Counted from the first letter of the stretch, positions 1 through 10,094 are shown. The stretch is 64,000 bases of DNA from C-114 sp963719285 (GCA_963719285.1 CAVRBO010000004.1:930001-994000), one strand, 5' to 3'. Numbers and translations: made by a program. Notes: generated from the letters alone by a model not told the origin.

Positions 1-582
1 CGCCCCGAACGTGGCGAGCCCGGCGTCCGGGTCCACCTCGTGCACGGCGGCGAGACGGTCCAGGGCGACCGTCACGGTGGGCCTTCCCGCGTCGGGCGCT
101 CGCGTCAGGTGGCCGGCCACGGACGTGCCGCCGCCATAGGGCACGAGGGCCGTGCCCGTCTCGGCCGCCCAGCGCAGCAGCGCCCGCACGTCCTCGTCCG
201 TGGCCGGATGGGCGACCCCGTCGGGCAGCCAGCCCAGGCGTCCGGAGCGGACCGCCACCCAGTCGGCGAACGACTGGCCACGAGCGTGGCGGAGCCGGAC
301 CTCAGGGTCGTCGTCGACGAGCGGGTGACGTAGCGCCCGGCCGGCCCGCACGCTCGCCACGGCCGCTTCGAGCGTCGCGTCGCGAGGCGGCGCACTCCGC
401 CCGATCTCGCGCTCCAGGAACGCCATCCCGCCGGGTGGCAGGCCCACCTCGACGGCGGCGTCACCCCAGCCGTTCCAGCGCCGCACGACCACCTCCGGCG
501 TCGCGGGCAGATCGCTGCCCGGCGGCACGATGGTAGCCCGCGCCGGGACGCCGGTGGTTGACACCGCGGTGGATGATTGCAT
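1..582 (-). CDS. FAD-binding oxidase/dehydrogenase, partial (C-terminus outside window)
   Basis: Only the first 194 residues are present; the gene runs off the left edge. The motif RRWNGWGD (residues 34-41) and the glycine-rich VPYGGGTSVAG segment (from residue 147) are typical of FAD_binding_4 flavoproteins of the alkylglycerone-phosphate synthase / D-lactate dehydrogenase type, where the Gly-rich stretch holds the FAD pyrophosphate. The substrate cannot be assigned without the C-terminal half. The start is an ATG at 582-580, followed at once by the divergent GntR gene, so the two share a very short promoter region and may be co-regulated. No Shine-Dalgarno sequence precedes the ATG and a leaderless mRNA is possible. 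Confidence 0.75.
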   Translation of the reverse strand, partial: MQSSTAVSTTGVPARATIVPPGSDLPATPEVVVRRWNGWGDAAVEVGLPPGGMAFLEREIGRSAPPRDATLEAAVASVRAGRALRHPLVDDDPEVRLRHARGQSFADWVAVRSGRLGWLPDGVAHPATDEDVRALLRWAAETGTALVPYGGGTSVAGHLTRAPDAGRPTVTVALDRLAAVHEVDPDAGLATFGA

Positions 583-600
583 ATAACCTTATCAGCAAGA
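571..600. promoter_or_regulatory. Compact divergent promoter region (FAD oxidase / GntR)
   Basis: An AT-rich island in an otherwise very GC-rich region separates two divergent genes. It holds TATAAC at 582-587 on the plus strand and GATAAG (594-589) on the minus strand, about the right distance upstream of the respective ATG codons for leaderless or very short-leader transcripts. A GntR operator would be expected here, but I could not identify a convincing dyad. Confidence 0.35.
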
Positions 601-1511
601 TGGTCCCGGCCCCGAGGGGTCGGCAGGCGCCCACGGCATCCCCGAGACGACGAGGACCCCGGTTGGCACCATTCCAGCTCGAGCCCGGACCGATCCCGTT
701 CCACCATCAGGTCTACCTCGACCTGCTCGCCCGGATCGAGGCCGGGGAATGGGCGGTCGGCGATCGGTTGCCGCCGGAGCGGGAACTCGCCGAGCGCTAC
801 GGCTGCAGTCTCATCACCGTCCGCCGGGCGCTCGCCGACCTGGCCCGCGAGGAGCGCCTCGAGCGGACGCGCGGGCGAGGCACCTTCGTCACGGCGCCGC
901 GCATCGTCCGGGACCTGACATCCACCTTCTCGTTCGCCGAGGAGATGGAGCTGCGCGGGCTGCACCCGCGGACGGAATTGCTCACCGCGCGCCGCGAGCC
1001 CGCGAGCGAGGCGGTGGCCGAGACGCTCGGCCTGCTGCCGGGCGCCCCGATCGTCTTCCTCGAGCGGCGCCGGAGCGCCGCGGACGTGCCGCTCCTGCTC
1101 GAGCAGGTCCGCCTGTCCGGGGAGCGCTTCCCGGAGCTCCTGGACGCCGATCTCGAGCACGGATCGCTGTATGACTTCCTGGCCGAGCGCTACGACTGCC
1201 ATGTGGAGCGGCTGCGTGAGACGCTCGAGCCCATCCTGCTGCCCAGCCGCGAAGCGCGCCTCCTTGGCCAGGAGCGCGGCCTGCCGGCCCTCCTGCTGGA
1301 GGGCACCGCCTTCGACCAGCACGAGCTTCCGATCGAGGTGAGCCGGACATACGTGCCCGGCCAGCGCTCGAAGTTCCTCATCGAGTCGACGGGTCGCTGG
1401 GCGCGCGGGCTCCGGGCCATGCGCGCTCCCGCGGCCGGGCCGCTGGAGATCGAACCGCTCGTCGGGGCCGCCGCGGCGGACCTCGTTCGAGTGGGGGGGC
1501 GGCGCCGATAA
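600..1511 (+). CDS. GntR-family transcriptional regulator, HutC (UTRA) type
   Basis: A 303-residue regulator. The N-terminal winged helix has the GntR signature: QVYLDLLARIEAGEW, then LPPERELAERYGCSLITVRR and RTRGRGTFV. It is followed by a UTRA effector domain (from about FSFAEEMELRGL to the C-terminus, with LLLEGTAFDQ). HutC/UTRA members commonly sense sugar phosphates or amino-sugar phosphates and control adjacent uptake genes. It stands directly upstream of an ABC sugar transporter and a SIS-domain enzyme, so it is likely their local regulator. Start uncertain: ATG at 573 or 600, both without Shine-Dalgarno; 600 avoids overlap with the divergent start. Domain call is firm, ligand inferred. 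Confidence 0.85.
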   Translation: MVPAPRGRQAPTASPRRRGPRLAPFQLEPGPIPFHHQVYLDLLARIEAGEWAVGDRLPPERELAERYGCSLITVRRALADLAREERLERTRGRGTFVTAPRIVRDLTSTFSFAEEMELRGLHPRTELLTARREPASEAVAETLGLLPGAPIVFLERRRSAADVPLLLEQVRLSGERFPELLDADLEHGSLYDFLAERYDCHVERLRETLEPILLPSREARLLGQERGLPALLLEGTAFDQHELPIEVSRTYVPGQRSKFLIESTGRWARGLRAMRAPAAGPLEIEPLVGAAAADLVRVGGRRR

Positions 1512-1592
1512 GCCGCCGTGGAGAGAGGAGGCATCCCGACGTTCCGGCACGGAGATCCCGTTCATCACCCGTCACCGCACACGAGGAGTCCG

Positions 1593-3083
1593 ATGCGAAC
1601 GAGCACCCTGCGCCCCGCCGCCCTGGTCGCGATCCTCGCGATCGTGTTCTCGGCCTGCGGAGGCACCGCGACGCCGGCACCGACCGTCGAGCCGTCGACC
1701 GCCGACACGACGTCCGCGCCGGCCAGTTCGGCGCCGGCATTCAGCCCGACCCCCGAGCCGGCCGGACCACCGGTCACGATCAAGTGGTTCTGCTGCCTGG
1801 GCGGTGGCGACGACCCCAGCACGCTCAAGGTCTTCGACACGCTCATCAAGGAGTTCAACGCCAGCCAGAAGCACATCATCCTGCAGCTCGACCACGTCGC
1901 CTACGAGGGCGCTCGTGACGCGTTCGCGACCCGACTGGCGTCCGGCAACCCACCCGACATCGTCGGCCCGCTCGGCGTCGGCGGCACGAACGCGTTCGCC
2001 GGCCAGTGGCTCGACCTGACCTCGTACATCACGGCCAACAACATCGACCTGAGCGGGTACGATCAGGGGGTCATCGACCTGAACAAGGGCGGCGGCGCGC
2101 AGTATGGCCTGCCGTTCGCGATCTATCCGTCCGAGCTGTACTTCCAGCCGGACATGTTCGATGAGGTGGGCCTCAACCCACCGCCGTCGACCTACGGCAC
2201 GCCCTACCAGATGGCCGATGGGTCGACGGTCGACTGGAGCTACGACACGCTCCGGACCATCGCCATGCAGCTCACCCTCGACAAGAACAACAAGAACGCC
2301 GCCGACCCGGCGTTCGACGCCAAGCACATCGTCCAGTACGGGTTCGAGCCCCAACGCGACGACCTCCGGACGATGGGCGCCGCGTTCTTCGCCAAGGGCA
2401 AGTTCCTGTCCGACGACGGCAAGACCGTCCAGATCCCGGACGCGTGGGCCGCGGCCTGGAAGTGGGTCTACAACGGGATGTGGACCGACCACTTCATCAT
2501 GACCGGCCCGGTGTTCCAGGGGCAGGCCTTCAACGGCGGTGGGTACGCCTTCAACTCCGGCAAGGTCGCCATGCAGGAGAACTACCTCTGGGACGTCTGC
2601 TGCGTGACGGACGCCGGCGGCAACTGGGACCTGGCGGCGCTGCCGTCCTACAACGGCGCGGTGACCGCTCCGATCAACGTCGACACATTCCGGATCACGA
2701 AGGGCACCAAGCATCCCGATGAGGCGTTCACGGCCCTGAACTACCTCGTCCTCGGCGCCGGCAAGACCCGACTCCTGAACTCGATCTCCGCCTTCCCGGC
2801 CCTCAAGGCCGACCAGCCCAGCTTCTTCAGTCAGCTCGAGCAGCAGAAGGACGACAAGGGCAAGCTGATCTACCCGCCCAACGTCAACTGGCAGGTGGTC
2901 ACCGACGCCATCCCGTTCGCCGACATCGATCCGAACTCCGAGAACGTCATGCCCAACTACAACAAGTCGCTCGACACGTTGGCGAAGTACCTGACGAAGT
3001 GGACCTCGACGGCCGGCCTCGACATGGACGCCGAGTTCGGCAAACTCAAGTCGGAACTCCAGGCCGTCTGGGATTCCAAGTAG
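1593..3083 (+). CDS. ABC transporter sugar-binding lipoprotein (family 1 solute-binding protein)
   Basis: A 496-residue extracytoplasmic solute-binding protein. The signal peptide ends in a lipobox with Cys22 (FSAC), then a Thr/Pro/Ala-rich linker before the mature domain starts near VTIKWFCCLGGGDD. The body has the family's features, including ASGNPPDIVG and a late WQVV/Trp-rich region. The ATG at 1593 is chosen because GGAG stands just upstream (about 1585-1588) and the signal peptide follows directly; the frame is open further upstream. It is the first gene of a transporter set with two permeases and a SIS enzyme; no ATPase gene is present, so a shared MsmX/UgpC-like ATPase elsewhere is likely. 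Amino sugar or its oligomer is the inferred substrate. Confidence 0.88.
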   Translation: MRTSTLRPAALVAILAIVFSACGGTATPAPTVEPSTADTTSAPASSAPAFSPTPEPAGPPVTIKWFCCLGGGDDPSTLKVFDTLIKEFNASQKHIILQLDHVAYEGARDAFATRLASGNPPDIVGPLGVGGTNAFAGQWLDLTSYITANNIDLSGYDQGVIDLNKGGGAQYGLPFAIYPSELYFQPDMFDEVGLNPPPSTYGTPYQMADGSTVDWSYDTLRTIAMQLTLDKNNKNAADPAFDAKHIVQYGFEPQRDDLRTMGAAFFAKGKFLSDDGKTVQIPDAWAAAWKWVYNGMWTDHFIMTGPVFQGQAFNGGGYAFNSGKVAMQENYLWDVCCVTDAGGNWDLAALPSYNGAVTAPINVDTFRITKGTKHPDEAFTALNYLVLGAGKTRLLNSISAFPALKADQPSFFSQLEQQKDDKGKLIYPPNVNWQVVTDAIPFADIDPNSENVMPNYNKSLDTLAKYLTKWTSTAGLDMDAEFGKLKSELQAVWDSK

Positions 3084-3096
3084 TCACGACGATCGA

Positions 3097-3123
3097 CCGT
3101 CCCCGCCCGCCGGGCGGGGACGG
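3097..3123 (+). terminator. Intra-operon hairpin between binding protein and permeases
   Basis: A perfect 12-bp stem (arms 3097-3108 and 3112-3123, three-base loop) lies between the binding-protein stop and the first permease. There is no T tract. Such hairpins commonly stabilise or partly terminate the upstream message so that the binding protein is made in excess over the membrane subunits. Confidence 0.6.
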
Positions 3124-3141
3124 CCATCTCCCGGAGGCGTC

Positions 3142-4077
3142 ATGACCGCGATCCCCCTGCGCCGCCGTCGCGGGCTCTCGCCCCTCGCCCGGCGCGAGGC
3201 GCGCTGGGCCCTGATCTTCCTGTCCCCGTGGATCATCGGGTTCTTCGCGTTCCTGCTCATCCCGATGATCGCCACGTTCCTGTTCACGTTCACGAACATC
3301 AACCTGCAGCAGGCCGAGCCGCTCCGGTTCGTCGGCCTGGACAACTATGACAAGGTCCTCCACGACCAGCAGACCTGGGAATCGCTCGGGGTCACCCTCA
3401 AGTTCGCGGCGTTCGCGCTTCCGGTCGCGGTCATCCTGCCGTTCCTGGTCGCCCTGCTCCTGAGCAGCCGCCATCTCAAGGCCGCCGGGATCTTCCGGAT
3501 CCTGTTCTTCATGCCCTACGTCGTGCCGTTCGTCGCCGGCGTGCTCATCTGGCAGTCGATGCTCAATCCGGACAGCGGCTGGATCGACCTCGCCCTCAAG
3601 TCGGTCGGGATCGCCGACCCGCCCAACTGGCTGCAGGACCCCACCTGGATCTATCCGGGCCTCGTCCTCCTCGGTGTGTGGGGCGTGGGCGGGGGCGTCA
3701 TCGTGTACCTCGCCGGGCTCAAGGGCATCCCGAGCGAGCTCTACGACGCGGCCCGGATCGACGGGGCCGGCTGGTGGGCGAGCCTGCGCCACGTGACTCT
3801 GCCGATGCTCTCGCCGGTCATCTTCTACACGCTGATCCTGGCCATCGTCGACCTGCTCCAGTACTTCCTCGTCCCGCTGGTGCTCAACCAGGGGACCGGT
3901 GAGCCGGGCGGCCAGACGCTGTTCCTGAACCTGTACATCTACAAGAACTTCTTCGCCTACCAGGACATGTCCTACGGAGCGACGCTGGCCTGGCTCCTGT
4001 TCGGGGTCACCCTCGTCATCACGGTCCTGCTGTTCCGGTCCTCCCGGCGCTGGGTCTACTACGCGGCGGAGCGCTAG
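3142..4077 (+). CDS. ABC sugar transporter permease (MalF/UgpA-like)
   Basis: A 311-residue inner-membrane permease with about six transmembrane helices, beginning near WALIFLSPWIIGFFAFLLIP. The ABC-ATPase coupling loop is visible as ELYDAARIDGAGWWASLRHV, close to the EAA consensus for sugar permeases. ATG at 3142 is preceded by GGAGG at 3133-3137. It is followed after two bases by the second permease; the pair would form the heterodimeric channel fed by the upstream lipoprotein. Confidence 0.9.
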   Translation: MTAIPLRRRRGLSPLARREARWALIFLSPWIIGFFAFLLIPMIATFLFTFTNINLQQAEPLRFVGLDNYDKVLHDQQTWESLGVTLKFAAFALPVAVILPFLVALLLSSRHLKAAGIFRILFFMPYVVPFVAGVLIWQSMLNPDSGWIDLALKSVGIADPPNWLQDPTWIYPGLVLLGVWGVGGGVIVYLAGLKGIPSELYDAARIDGAGWWASLRHVTLPMLSPVIFYTLILAIVDLLQYFLVPLVLNQGTGEPGGQTLFLNLYIYKNFFAYQDMSYGATLAWLLFGVTLVITVLLFRSSRRWVYYAAER

Positions 4078-4079
4078 CC

Positions 4080-5201
4080 ATGGCCGGTCGCGATCGCAGC
4101 CCGCATCTGGCCGAGCTGGCCACGGCCCAGCCGGGCTTCTTCGGGCGTCTCCGGCGTCGGGCCCGGCCGCGCACGGCGAAGTCCGCCGGGCGGTCGTTCG
4201 TGGTCACGTTCGTGGCCGTGGCGCTGCTGGCGGCCTTCCTGTCGCCTCTCGTCCGGTCCATCAGCCTGTCGATCAAGAGCCCGCAGCAGGTCGCCGCGGT
4301 CGATTCGCCGATCTGGCCCGCCTCGCCGGCGCAGTTCACCTACAAGGATCGCGACTACCCCATGTACCAGGTCCCGATCGACGGCACGACCAGGAGCCTG
4401 GCACTGGTGAAGAAGGGCCTCCAGTCCAGCCAGTTCGCCGACCCGGCGAACGGCCCGAGCGGGCCGCTGGTCACCTGGCAGGGCTCGTGGCGGACGCTCC
4501 AGCCGAGCTACGTGTTCGATCCCCACTTCGAGAACTTCACCAACGTGTGGGACGAGATCCACTACCCGCGCCTGTTGTTCAACACGATCGTCATCGCGCT
4601 CCTCGGGATGATCGGGACGGTCGTGTCGTGCACGCTCGTCGCGTACGGCTTCGCCCGCTTCCGCTTCCCGGGCCGGAACACCCTGTTCCTGCTCGTCATC
4701 GCCACGATCTTCCTGCCGGGCGCGGTGACGATCATCCCCACCTACACGCTGTTCTCGAAGATCGGCTGGACCGGAACCTGGCTCCCGCTCATCGTGCCGG
4801 CGTTCTTCGCCAACGCCTACGACGTGTTCCTGCTCCGGCAGTACCTCATGACGATCCCGCGCGAGATGGACGAGGCCGCCGCGATCGATGGGGCCGGCCC
4901 GTTCCGGACGCTCGTCTCGGTGATCATCCCGCAGGCCTGGCCGGTCATCACCGCCGTGGCCATCTTCCACCTCGTCTACTCGTGGAACGACTTCTTCGGC
5001 CCGCTCATCTACCTGTCCGGCCATGAGGACCTGTTGACGGTCGCCGTCGGGCTCGCCAACTTCAGCGGGGCGCGGATCGCCCAGGACCCGGGCCTGATCA
5101 TGGCCGGGACGCTGATGACCCTGATCATCCCGGTCGTCCTGTTCATCGTGTTCCAACGCGTCTTCGTCCGGGGCATCGTCATCACCGGGGTCGAGAAATA
5201 G
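4080..5201 (+). CDS. ABC sugar transporter permease (MalG/UgpE-like)
   Basis: A 373-residue second permease. A first helix (VTFVAVALLAAFLSPLVRSI) is followed by a periplasmic stretch of about 90 residues and then the binding-protein-dependent transport domain. The coupling loop reads EMDEAAAIDGAGPFRTLVSV, the EAA motif of MalG-type subunits. Starts two bases after the preceding stop and is followed two bases after its own stop by the SIS gene, so the three are translationally coupled. The enlarged first periplasmic loop is longer than in typical MalG proteins. Confidence 0.9.
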   Translation: MAGRDRSPHLAELATAQPGFFGRLRRRARPRTAKSAGRSFVVTFVAVALLAAFLSPLVRSISLSIKSPQQVAAVDSPIWPASPAQFTYKDRDYPMYQVPIDGTTRSLALVKKGLQSSQFADPANGPSGPLVTWQGSWRTLQPSYVFDPHFENFTNVWDEIHYPRLLFNTIVIALLGMIGTVVSCTLVAYGFARFRFPGRNTLFLLVIATIFLPGAVTIIPTYTLFSKIGWTGTWLPLIVPAFFANAYDVFLLRQYLMTIPREMDEAAAIDGAGPFRTLVSVIIPQAWPVITAVAIFHLVYSWNDFFGPLIYLSGHEDLLTVAVGLANFSGARIAQDPGLIMAGTLMTLIIPVVLFIVFQRVFVRGIVITGVEK

Positions 5202-5203
5202 GC

Positions 5204-6286
5204 ATGTCCGGCGCACCGCCGGAGGAGGGCCACGGCCGCTCGACCCGGATGGCCGCCGAGATCGCCGAGAGCCCGGCCGTCGTCGCCCGGGTCCTCTCCG
5301 AGGGGGCCCCGGCGATCGCCGCCGCCGCGGCGGCGTTCCGGGCGGCCCGGCCGCGCTGGGCCACGATCGTCGCCCGGGGCACGTCCGACCACGCCGGGAT
5401 CTATGGGCGGTTCCTCATCGAGACCCAGCTCGGCATCCCGGTCGGGCTCGCGTCCCCGTCGGTCACCACGATCTACGAGGCGCGCCTGGACTGGCGCGGC
5501 GGCCTGCTCCTGGCCGTCTCGCAGTCGGGACAGAGTCCGGACATCGTCGGCGTCACGACGGCGGCCCGGACCGGTGGCGCGCTCACGATCGCGGTCACGA
5601 ACGAGCCCGATTCGCCCCTCGCGGCAGCGGCCGACCAGGTCATCCCGTGCCTGGCGGGGGAGGAGCTGGCGGTTGCCGCGACGAAGACGTATTCGGCCGA
5701 GCTGGCCGGACTGGCCGGCCTCGTGGGCGCCCTGACGCCACGGTCGCCCCTGGCGACGGCCCTGGCGCGCCTGCCGGACGAGCTCCGGGCCGTCCTCGAG
5801 GCCTCGCTCGGCTGGGTCGCCGGCGACGGCGACGAGCTGGTCGGCCAGATCGCGGCATCGGGCCGGGCAATCGTCGCATCGCGCGGGTTCGACCTCGCGA
5901 CCGCCCTCGAGATCGCGATCAAGCTCAAGGAGACGAGCCGGATCTTCGCCGAGGGCTACTCGACCGCCGACCTGGAGCACGGGCCGGTGGTGCTGGCCGG
6001 GCCGGCGATCCCGACCCTGATCCTGCGCCCGGATGGCCGGATGGGCAGGGCGATCGATCCGGCGATCCGGCGGGTGGAGGCGTCCGGCTCGCGTCCCTGG
6101 TGCATCGGCGGCCGCGACGTGGGCAGCGCGGGACGGACGCTCAGCCTGTCGTTCGACCTCCCGGAGGCGCTCAGCCCGCTCGCGTTCATCCTGCCCGGTC
6201 AGCTGCTCGCGGAGGCCGTGGCCCGCAGCGCGGGCTTCGATCCGGATGCGCCGGCCGGCCTGACGAAGGTGACCCGGACGAACTGA
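5204..6286 (+). CDS. SIS-domain sugar-phosphate isomerase/deaminase (GlmS C-terminal-like)
   Basis: A 360-residue cytoplasmic protein with two SIS domains and no glutaminase domain. The first SIS domain carries ARGTSDHAGIYG and the phosphate-binding VSQSGQSPDI; the second has KLKETSRIFAEGYSTADLEH, where GlmS-type enzymes bind the sugar phosphate. EELAVAATKTYSAEL between them is also GlmS-like. Lacking the amidotransferase half, it is more likely a catabolic glucosamine-6-phosphate deaminase-type (AgaS/FrlB-like) enzyme than a biosynthetic GlmS. Its place at the end of the ABC operon suggests it acts on the imported, phosphorylated amino sugar. Activity is inferred. Confidence 0.85.
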   Translation: MSGAPPEEGHGRSTRMAAEIAESPAVVARVLSEGAPAIAAAAAAFRAARPRWATIVARGTSDHAGIYGRFLIETQLGIPVGLASPSVTTIYEARLDWRGGLLLAVSQSGQSPDIVGVTTAARTGGALTIAVTNEPDSPLAAAADQVIPCLAGEELAVAATKTYSAELAGLAGLVGALTPRSPLATALARLPDELRAVLEASLGWVAGDGDELVGQIAASGRAIVASRGFDLATALEIAIKLKETSRIFAEGYSTADLEHGPVVLAGPAIPTLILRPDGRMGRAIDPAIRRVEASGSRPWCIGGRDVGSAGRTLSLSFDLPEALSPLAFILPGQLLAEAVARSAGFDPDAPAGLTKVTRTN

Positions 6287-6327
6287 GGCCGCCGGACGGG
6301 GCCGCCCCCGGCCGTGTTCGCCCCGCC

Positions 6328-8001
6328 CTAGTGCACCGCGACGTTGATCGTGTGGTGGCCGCGCGCGCCGTCGGGCGCCGGCGGGCTCACGGAGGCCGTC
6401 TGCACGTCGCCGTTCCCGTCCGTGGCCCGGACCTCGATGGAGTGCGTCCCCGGCGCCGCGGTCCACGGCACCTGCCACTGGACCCAGACCGCCTTGGAGA
6501 TGCGGCCTGACAACGTGCAGGTGAGCCACTCGCCGCGGTCGATCGAGACCTCGACCCTCGAGATGCCCCGGTCCGGCGCCCAGGCGACACCCGCGATCGT
6601 CAGCGGACCGGCGTTGAGTGTCTGGCCGTTGCGTGGGACGTCGATCCGCGACTGGGTGAGGATCGGCCCGAGCTTGGACCAGCCGAGCGGGATCCAATAG
6701 CCGTCGAAGCCCTCGAGCGTGGTCATCTGGATCTCCGAGAGCCACTTCGTCGCGCTGACGTAGCCGTACAGGCCGGGCACGATGAGGCGGGCCGGGTAGC
6801 CGTGGAGGACCGGCAGCGGTGCGTCGTTCATGGCCAGGACGATCATCGGGTCGCGGGCCGGGTCCATCGCGTGGGCGGTCGGGAAGCCGGCCGTGAACCC
6901 GTCCACCGAGCGACCCACGAGCTGGGTCGCGCCCTGCTGGACGCCGGCGGCCGCGAGCACGTCGCGCAGGTGGACCCCGGTCCACTTGGCGTTACCGACG
7001 AGATCGCCGCCGACTTCGTTGGAGACGCACTGGATCGTCACGTACTGCTCGAAGAGCGGCATCGTCTCGAGGTCGCTGTAGGTGAACGCGAGCGGGTGGT
7101 CGACCATCCCGGAGACCCGCATCGACCAGCCGGCAGCGTCCACGTGGGGCGGCAGGAGTGCCGTGTCGATCCGGTAGAAGTCGTCGTTCGGGACGACGAT
7201 CGGGGTGATCCCCGGCACGTGGAGCGACTGGGCCGGCGTGAGCGGGGCGACGGTGACGGCCGGCCTGGGGAGCGCGGCCACCGGGGGCTGGCTCAGCGCC
7301 CGCCGGTCGAGCAGGAATCGCCCGGCCGCGCCGGCAAGGACGGCACCGCCGGCCAGGGCAGCGCCGCTGAGGAGGAACCCGCGGCGGTCCCACTCGGGCA
7401 TGGTCGCCCCGCCCCGCCGGGCCGCCTCGGCGCGACGCGCTGCGGCGCCTCGGATCCTGGTCGATTCCGGCGACACCGTCCCGCTTGGGGTGAGCAGATC
7501 GAGCAGGGCGCGCAGGCTCAGGAGCCCGGCCGCCACGGCCACGACGGTCGTGACGACCGACAGGACCGGCGAGATGAGCGGCTCGCGCAGCGCCGCGGCG
7601 AGCGCGACGATGCCGAAGCCGCCGAAGGCCCACGTCGCCCGGCTCCGATCGCGGTACGAGGCGATCCCGATCGCGGCCGCGATGGCGAGGGCCGCGAGGA
7701 CGATCAGCACGTTGAGGGCCAGCTTGTCGTTCGTCCCGAAGAGCGTCACGACGAGGTCCTTCGCGCCCGGCGGCTGGAGGTCGATGATGAGCGAGCCGAT
7801 CGCGATGATGAGCGACGGGGCGCCGGCCACGACGCCGGCCAGGAGCTCGGCGACGGCCATCGACACGCCGGCGGCGATCGCACCCGCGAGGGCGGGCGCG
7901 GCGAGCCGGCGCCAGCGGCCCGGCGCGGGCGCAGGCTCGGCGGTCGGGCCGCGGCCCGTCACGGGCGCGGGAGGCGTTCGAGGCGGAGTCGGCGTGGTCA
8001 C
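6328..8001 (-). CDS. Membrane-anchored molybdopterin oxidoreductase (sulfite oxidase/YedY family)
   Basis: A 557-residue protein starting at GTG 8001. The first roughly 200 residues hold about five hydrophobic helices. A Tat-like motif, DRRGFLLSG, with another hydrophobic stretch then leads into a sulfite-oxidase-family molybdopterin domain. The Mo-ligating cysteine is in IQCVSNEVGGDL, and GYPARLIVPGLYGYVSATKW is a family signature. The C-terminal region (GPLTIAGVAWAPDRGISRVEV) is the dimerisation domain of true sulfite oxidases, absent from YedY itself. The catalytic part would face outside the membrane. Substrate unknown. It converges on the SIS gene with about 40 bases between stops. Confidence 0.88.
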   Translation of the reverse strand: MTTPTPPRTPPAPVTGRGPTAEPAPAPGRWRRLAAPALAGAIAAGVSMAVAELLAGVVAGAPSLIIAIGSLIIDLQPPGAKDLVVTLFGTNDKLALNVLIVLAALAIAAAIGIASYRDRSRATWAFGGFGIVALAAALREPLISPVLSVVTTVVAVAAGLLSLRALLDLLTPSGTVSPESTRIRGAAARRAEAARRGGATMPEWDRRGFLLSGAALAGGAVLAGAAGRFLLDRRALSQPPVAALPRPAVTVAPLTPAQSLHVPGITPIVVPNDDFYRIDTALLPPHVDAAGWSMRVSGMVDHPLAFTYSDLETMPLFEQYVTIQCVSNEVGGDLVGNAKWTGVHLRDVLAAAGVQQGATQLVGRSVDGFTAGFPTAHAMDPARDPMIVLAMNDAPLPVLHGYPARLIVPGLYGYVSATKWLSEIQMTTLEGFDGYWIPLGWSKLGPILTQSRIDVPRNGQTLNAGPLTIAGVAWAPDRGISRVEVSIDRGEWLTCTLSGRISKAVWVQWQVPWTAAPGTHSIEVRATDGNGDVQTASVSPPAPDGARGHHTINVAVH

Positions 8002-8089
8002 GTTCGTCCTTCAGGCTATCGGTGATCGGTTCGTCCGTCCAAGGGCACCTGGATGCCTCCCGGGTCGGCGGCTTGAGCCGGGCTCGTAC

Positions 8090-8853
8090 CTAGAGCTCCT
8101 GGCGGCGGAACGCCGCCCAGGACAGGACGGCCAGCAACGCGACGAACGCGAGATTGACGACGACGGGCCCGGCGATGTCCCCGGGCGCGAGGCCAAGGCC
8201 CAGCGCCCGGGCCGGTCCCAGGAGGCCGCCCGGCGTGAACCGCCCGACCGTCGGCACCGCCCCGACGATCCCGGTGAGCACGAGGAACGCGAAGCCGATC
8301 CCGGCCCCGGCGGCGGCCGACCGGGTGAGGCTGCTGCCGAGGAACGTGAGCGACGCGTACACGACGAGGCTGAGCCACAGGAGCAGGCACATCGCGGCGT
8401 ACCCGCCGGCAGGTGGGGCGCTGAAGAGGTACGCGGTATAGCCGAAGCCGGTGACGCCGGCAGCGGCGACGGCCAGGAACAGGTCCAGCGCGATCGCCAC
8501 GATCTTCGCCACCAGGAACGCTGCTCGGGACGCGGGCTTCGACAGGACGAAGGCGGCCGTCCCGCGCTCCTTCTCGGTGGCGACCGAACCCATCGCCAGG
8601 AGGATCGCCGCGAGGATCCCGAATTGGGAGACGTTCTTGAGGACCTGGTCGACCGCGTCCGCGACGCTGGGTGGCGGCAGCGTGATGACGATGCCGAGCT
8701 GGTCGCTGCCCAGGCTGTTGATGATGTCCGGCAGGTAGCGGGCCGTCAGGGGCGAGAGGATCCCGAAGGAGGCGAACACGATCGCCAGCACGACGAGCCG
8801 GAGCGTCCGTACCTGCTCGCCGAGCTCCTTTCCGAGGAGGACCCGGAATCCGC

Positions 8854-8857
<4 letters not shown>
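8090..8857 (-). CDS. ABC-2 type permease (YxlG/NosY-like)
   Basis: A 255-residue membrane protein with about six helices, starting MSGFRVLLGKELGEQVRT. The cytoplasmic segment SVATEKERGTAAFVLSKPAS is the signature of ABC-2 permeases of the NosY/YxlG kind. Its ATG overlaps the ATPase stop by four bases (8854-8857), so the two are translationally coupled. Together they would form an export-type or membrane-modifying ABC complex of unknown substrate. Confidence 0.85.
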
Positions 8858-9890
<1,033 letters not shown>

Positions 9891-9894
<4 letters not shown>

Positions 9895-10094
9895 ACGTCC
9901 TCCCGGCCCGCGAAGAAGTACAGCAGCGGCCCGACGATGTTGACGAGCACGATGATGCACGCCCAGACGGGCTTGGAGAACCAGCGGACGTGGCGGTCCT
10001 CGCGGAACAGGTCGTAGATCGCGAGCACGAGCAGGACGAGCTGGATGGCGATGAGCGGGATGAGGATCGGCAGCAGCGGGACCAGGAGATCCAT
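9891..10094 (-). CDS. Small membrane protein with PLDc_N domain (YxlE-like)
   Basis: A 67-residue protein with two hydrophobic segments: LVPLLPILIPLIAIQLVLLV and a second around WACIIVLVNIVGPLLYFF. The connecting DLFREDRHVRWFSKPVWA is typical of the phospholipase-D-nuclease N-terminal membrane family (PLDc_N). The same order, small PLDc_N protein then ATPase then ABC-2 permease, is known from the Bacillus yxlE-yxlF-yxlG genes of the SigY operon, where YxlE acts negatively on the sigma factor. No sigma factor is adjacent here. Start at ATG 10094; the stop overlaps the ATPase start by four bases. Confidence 0.8.

Noticed and set aside
5204..6286. Annotating the SIS gene as GlmS
   Set aside because: The N-terminal glutaminase domain with its catalytic Cys is absent, so the biosynthetic reaction with glutamine is not supported.
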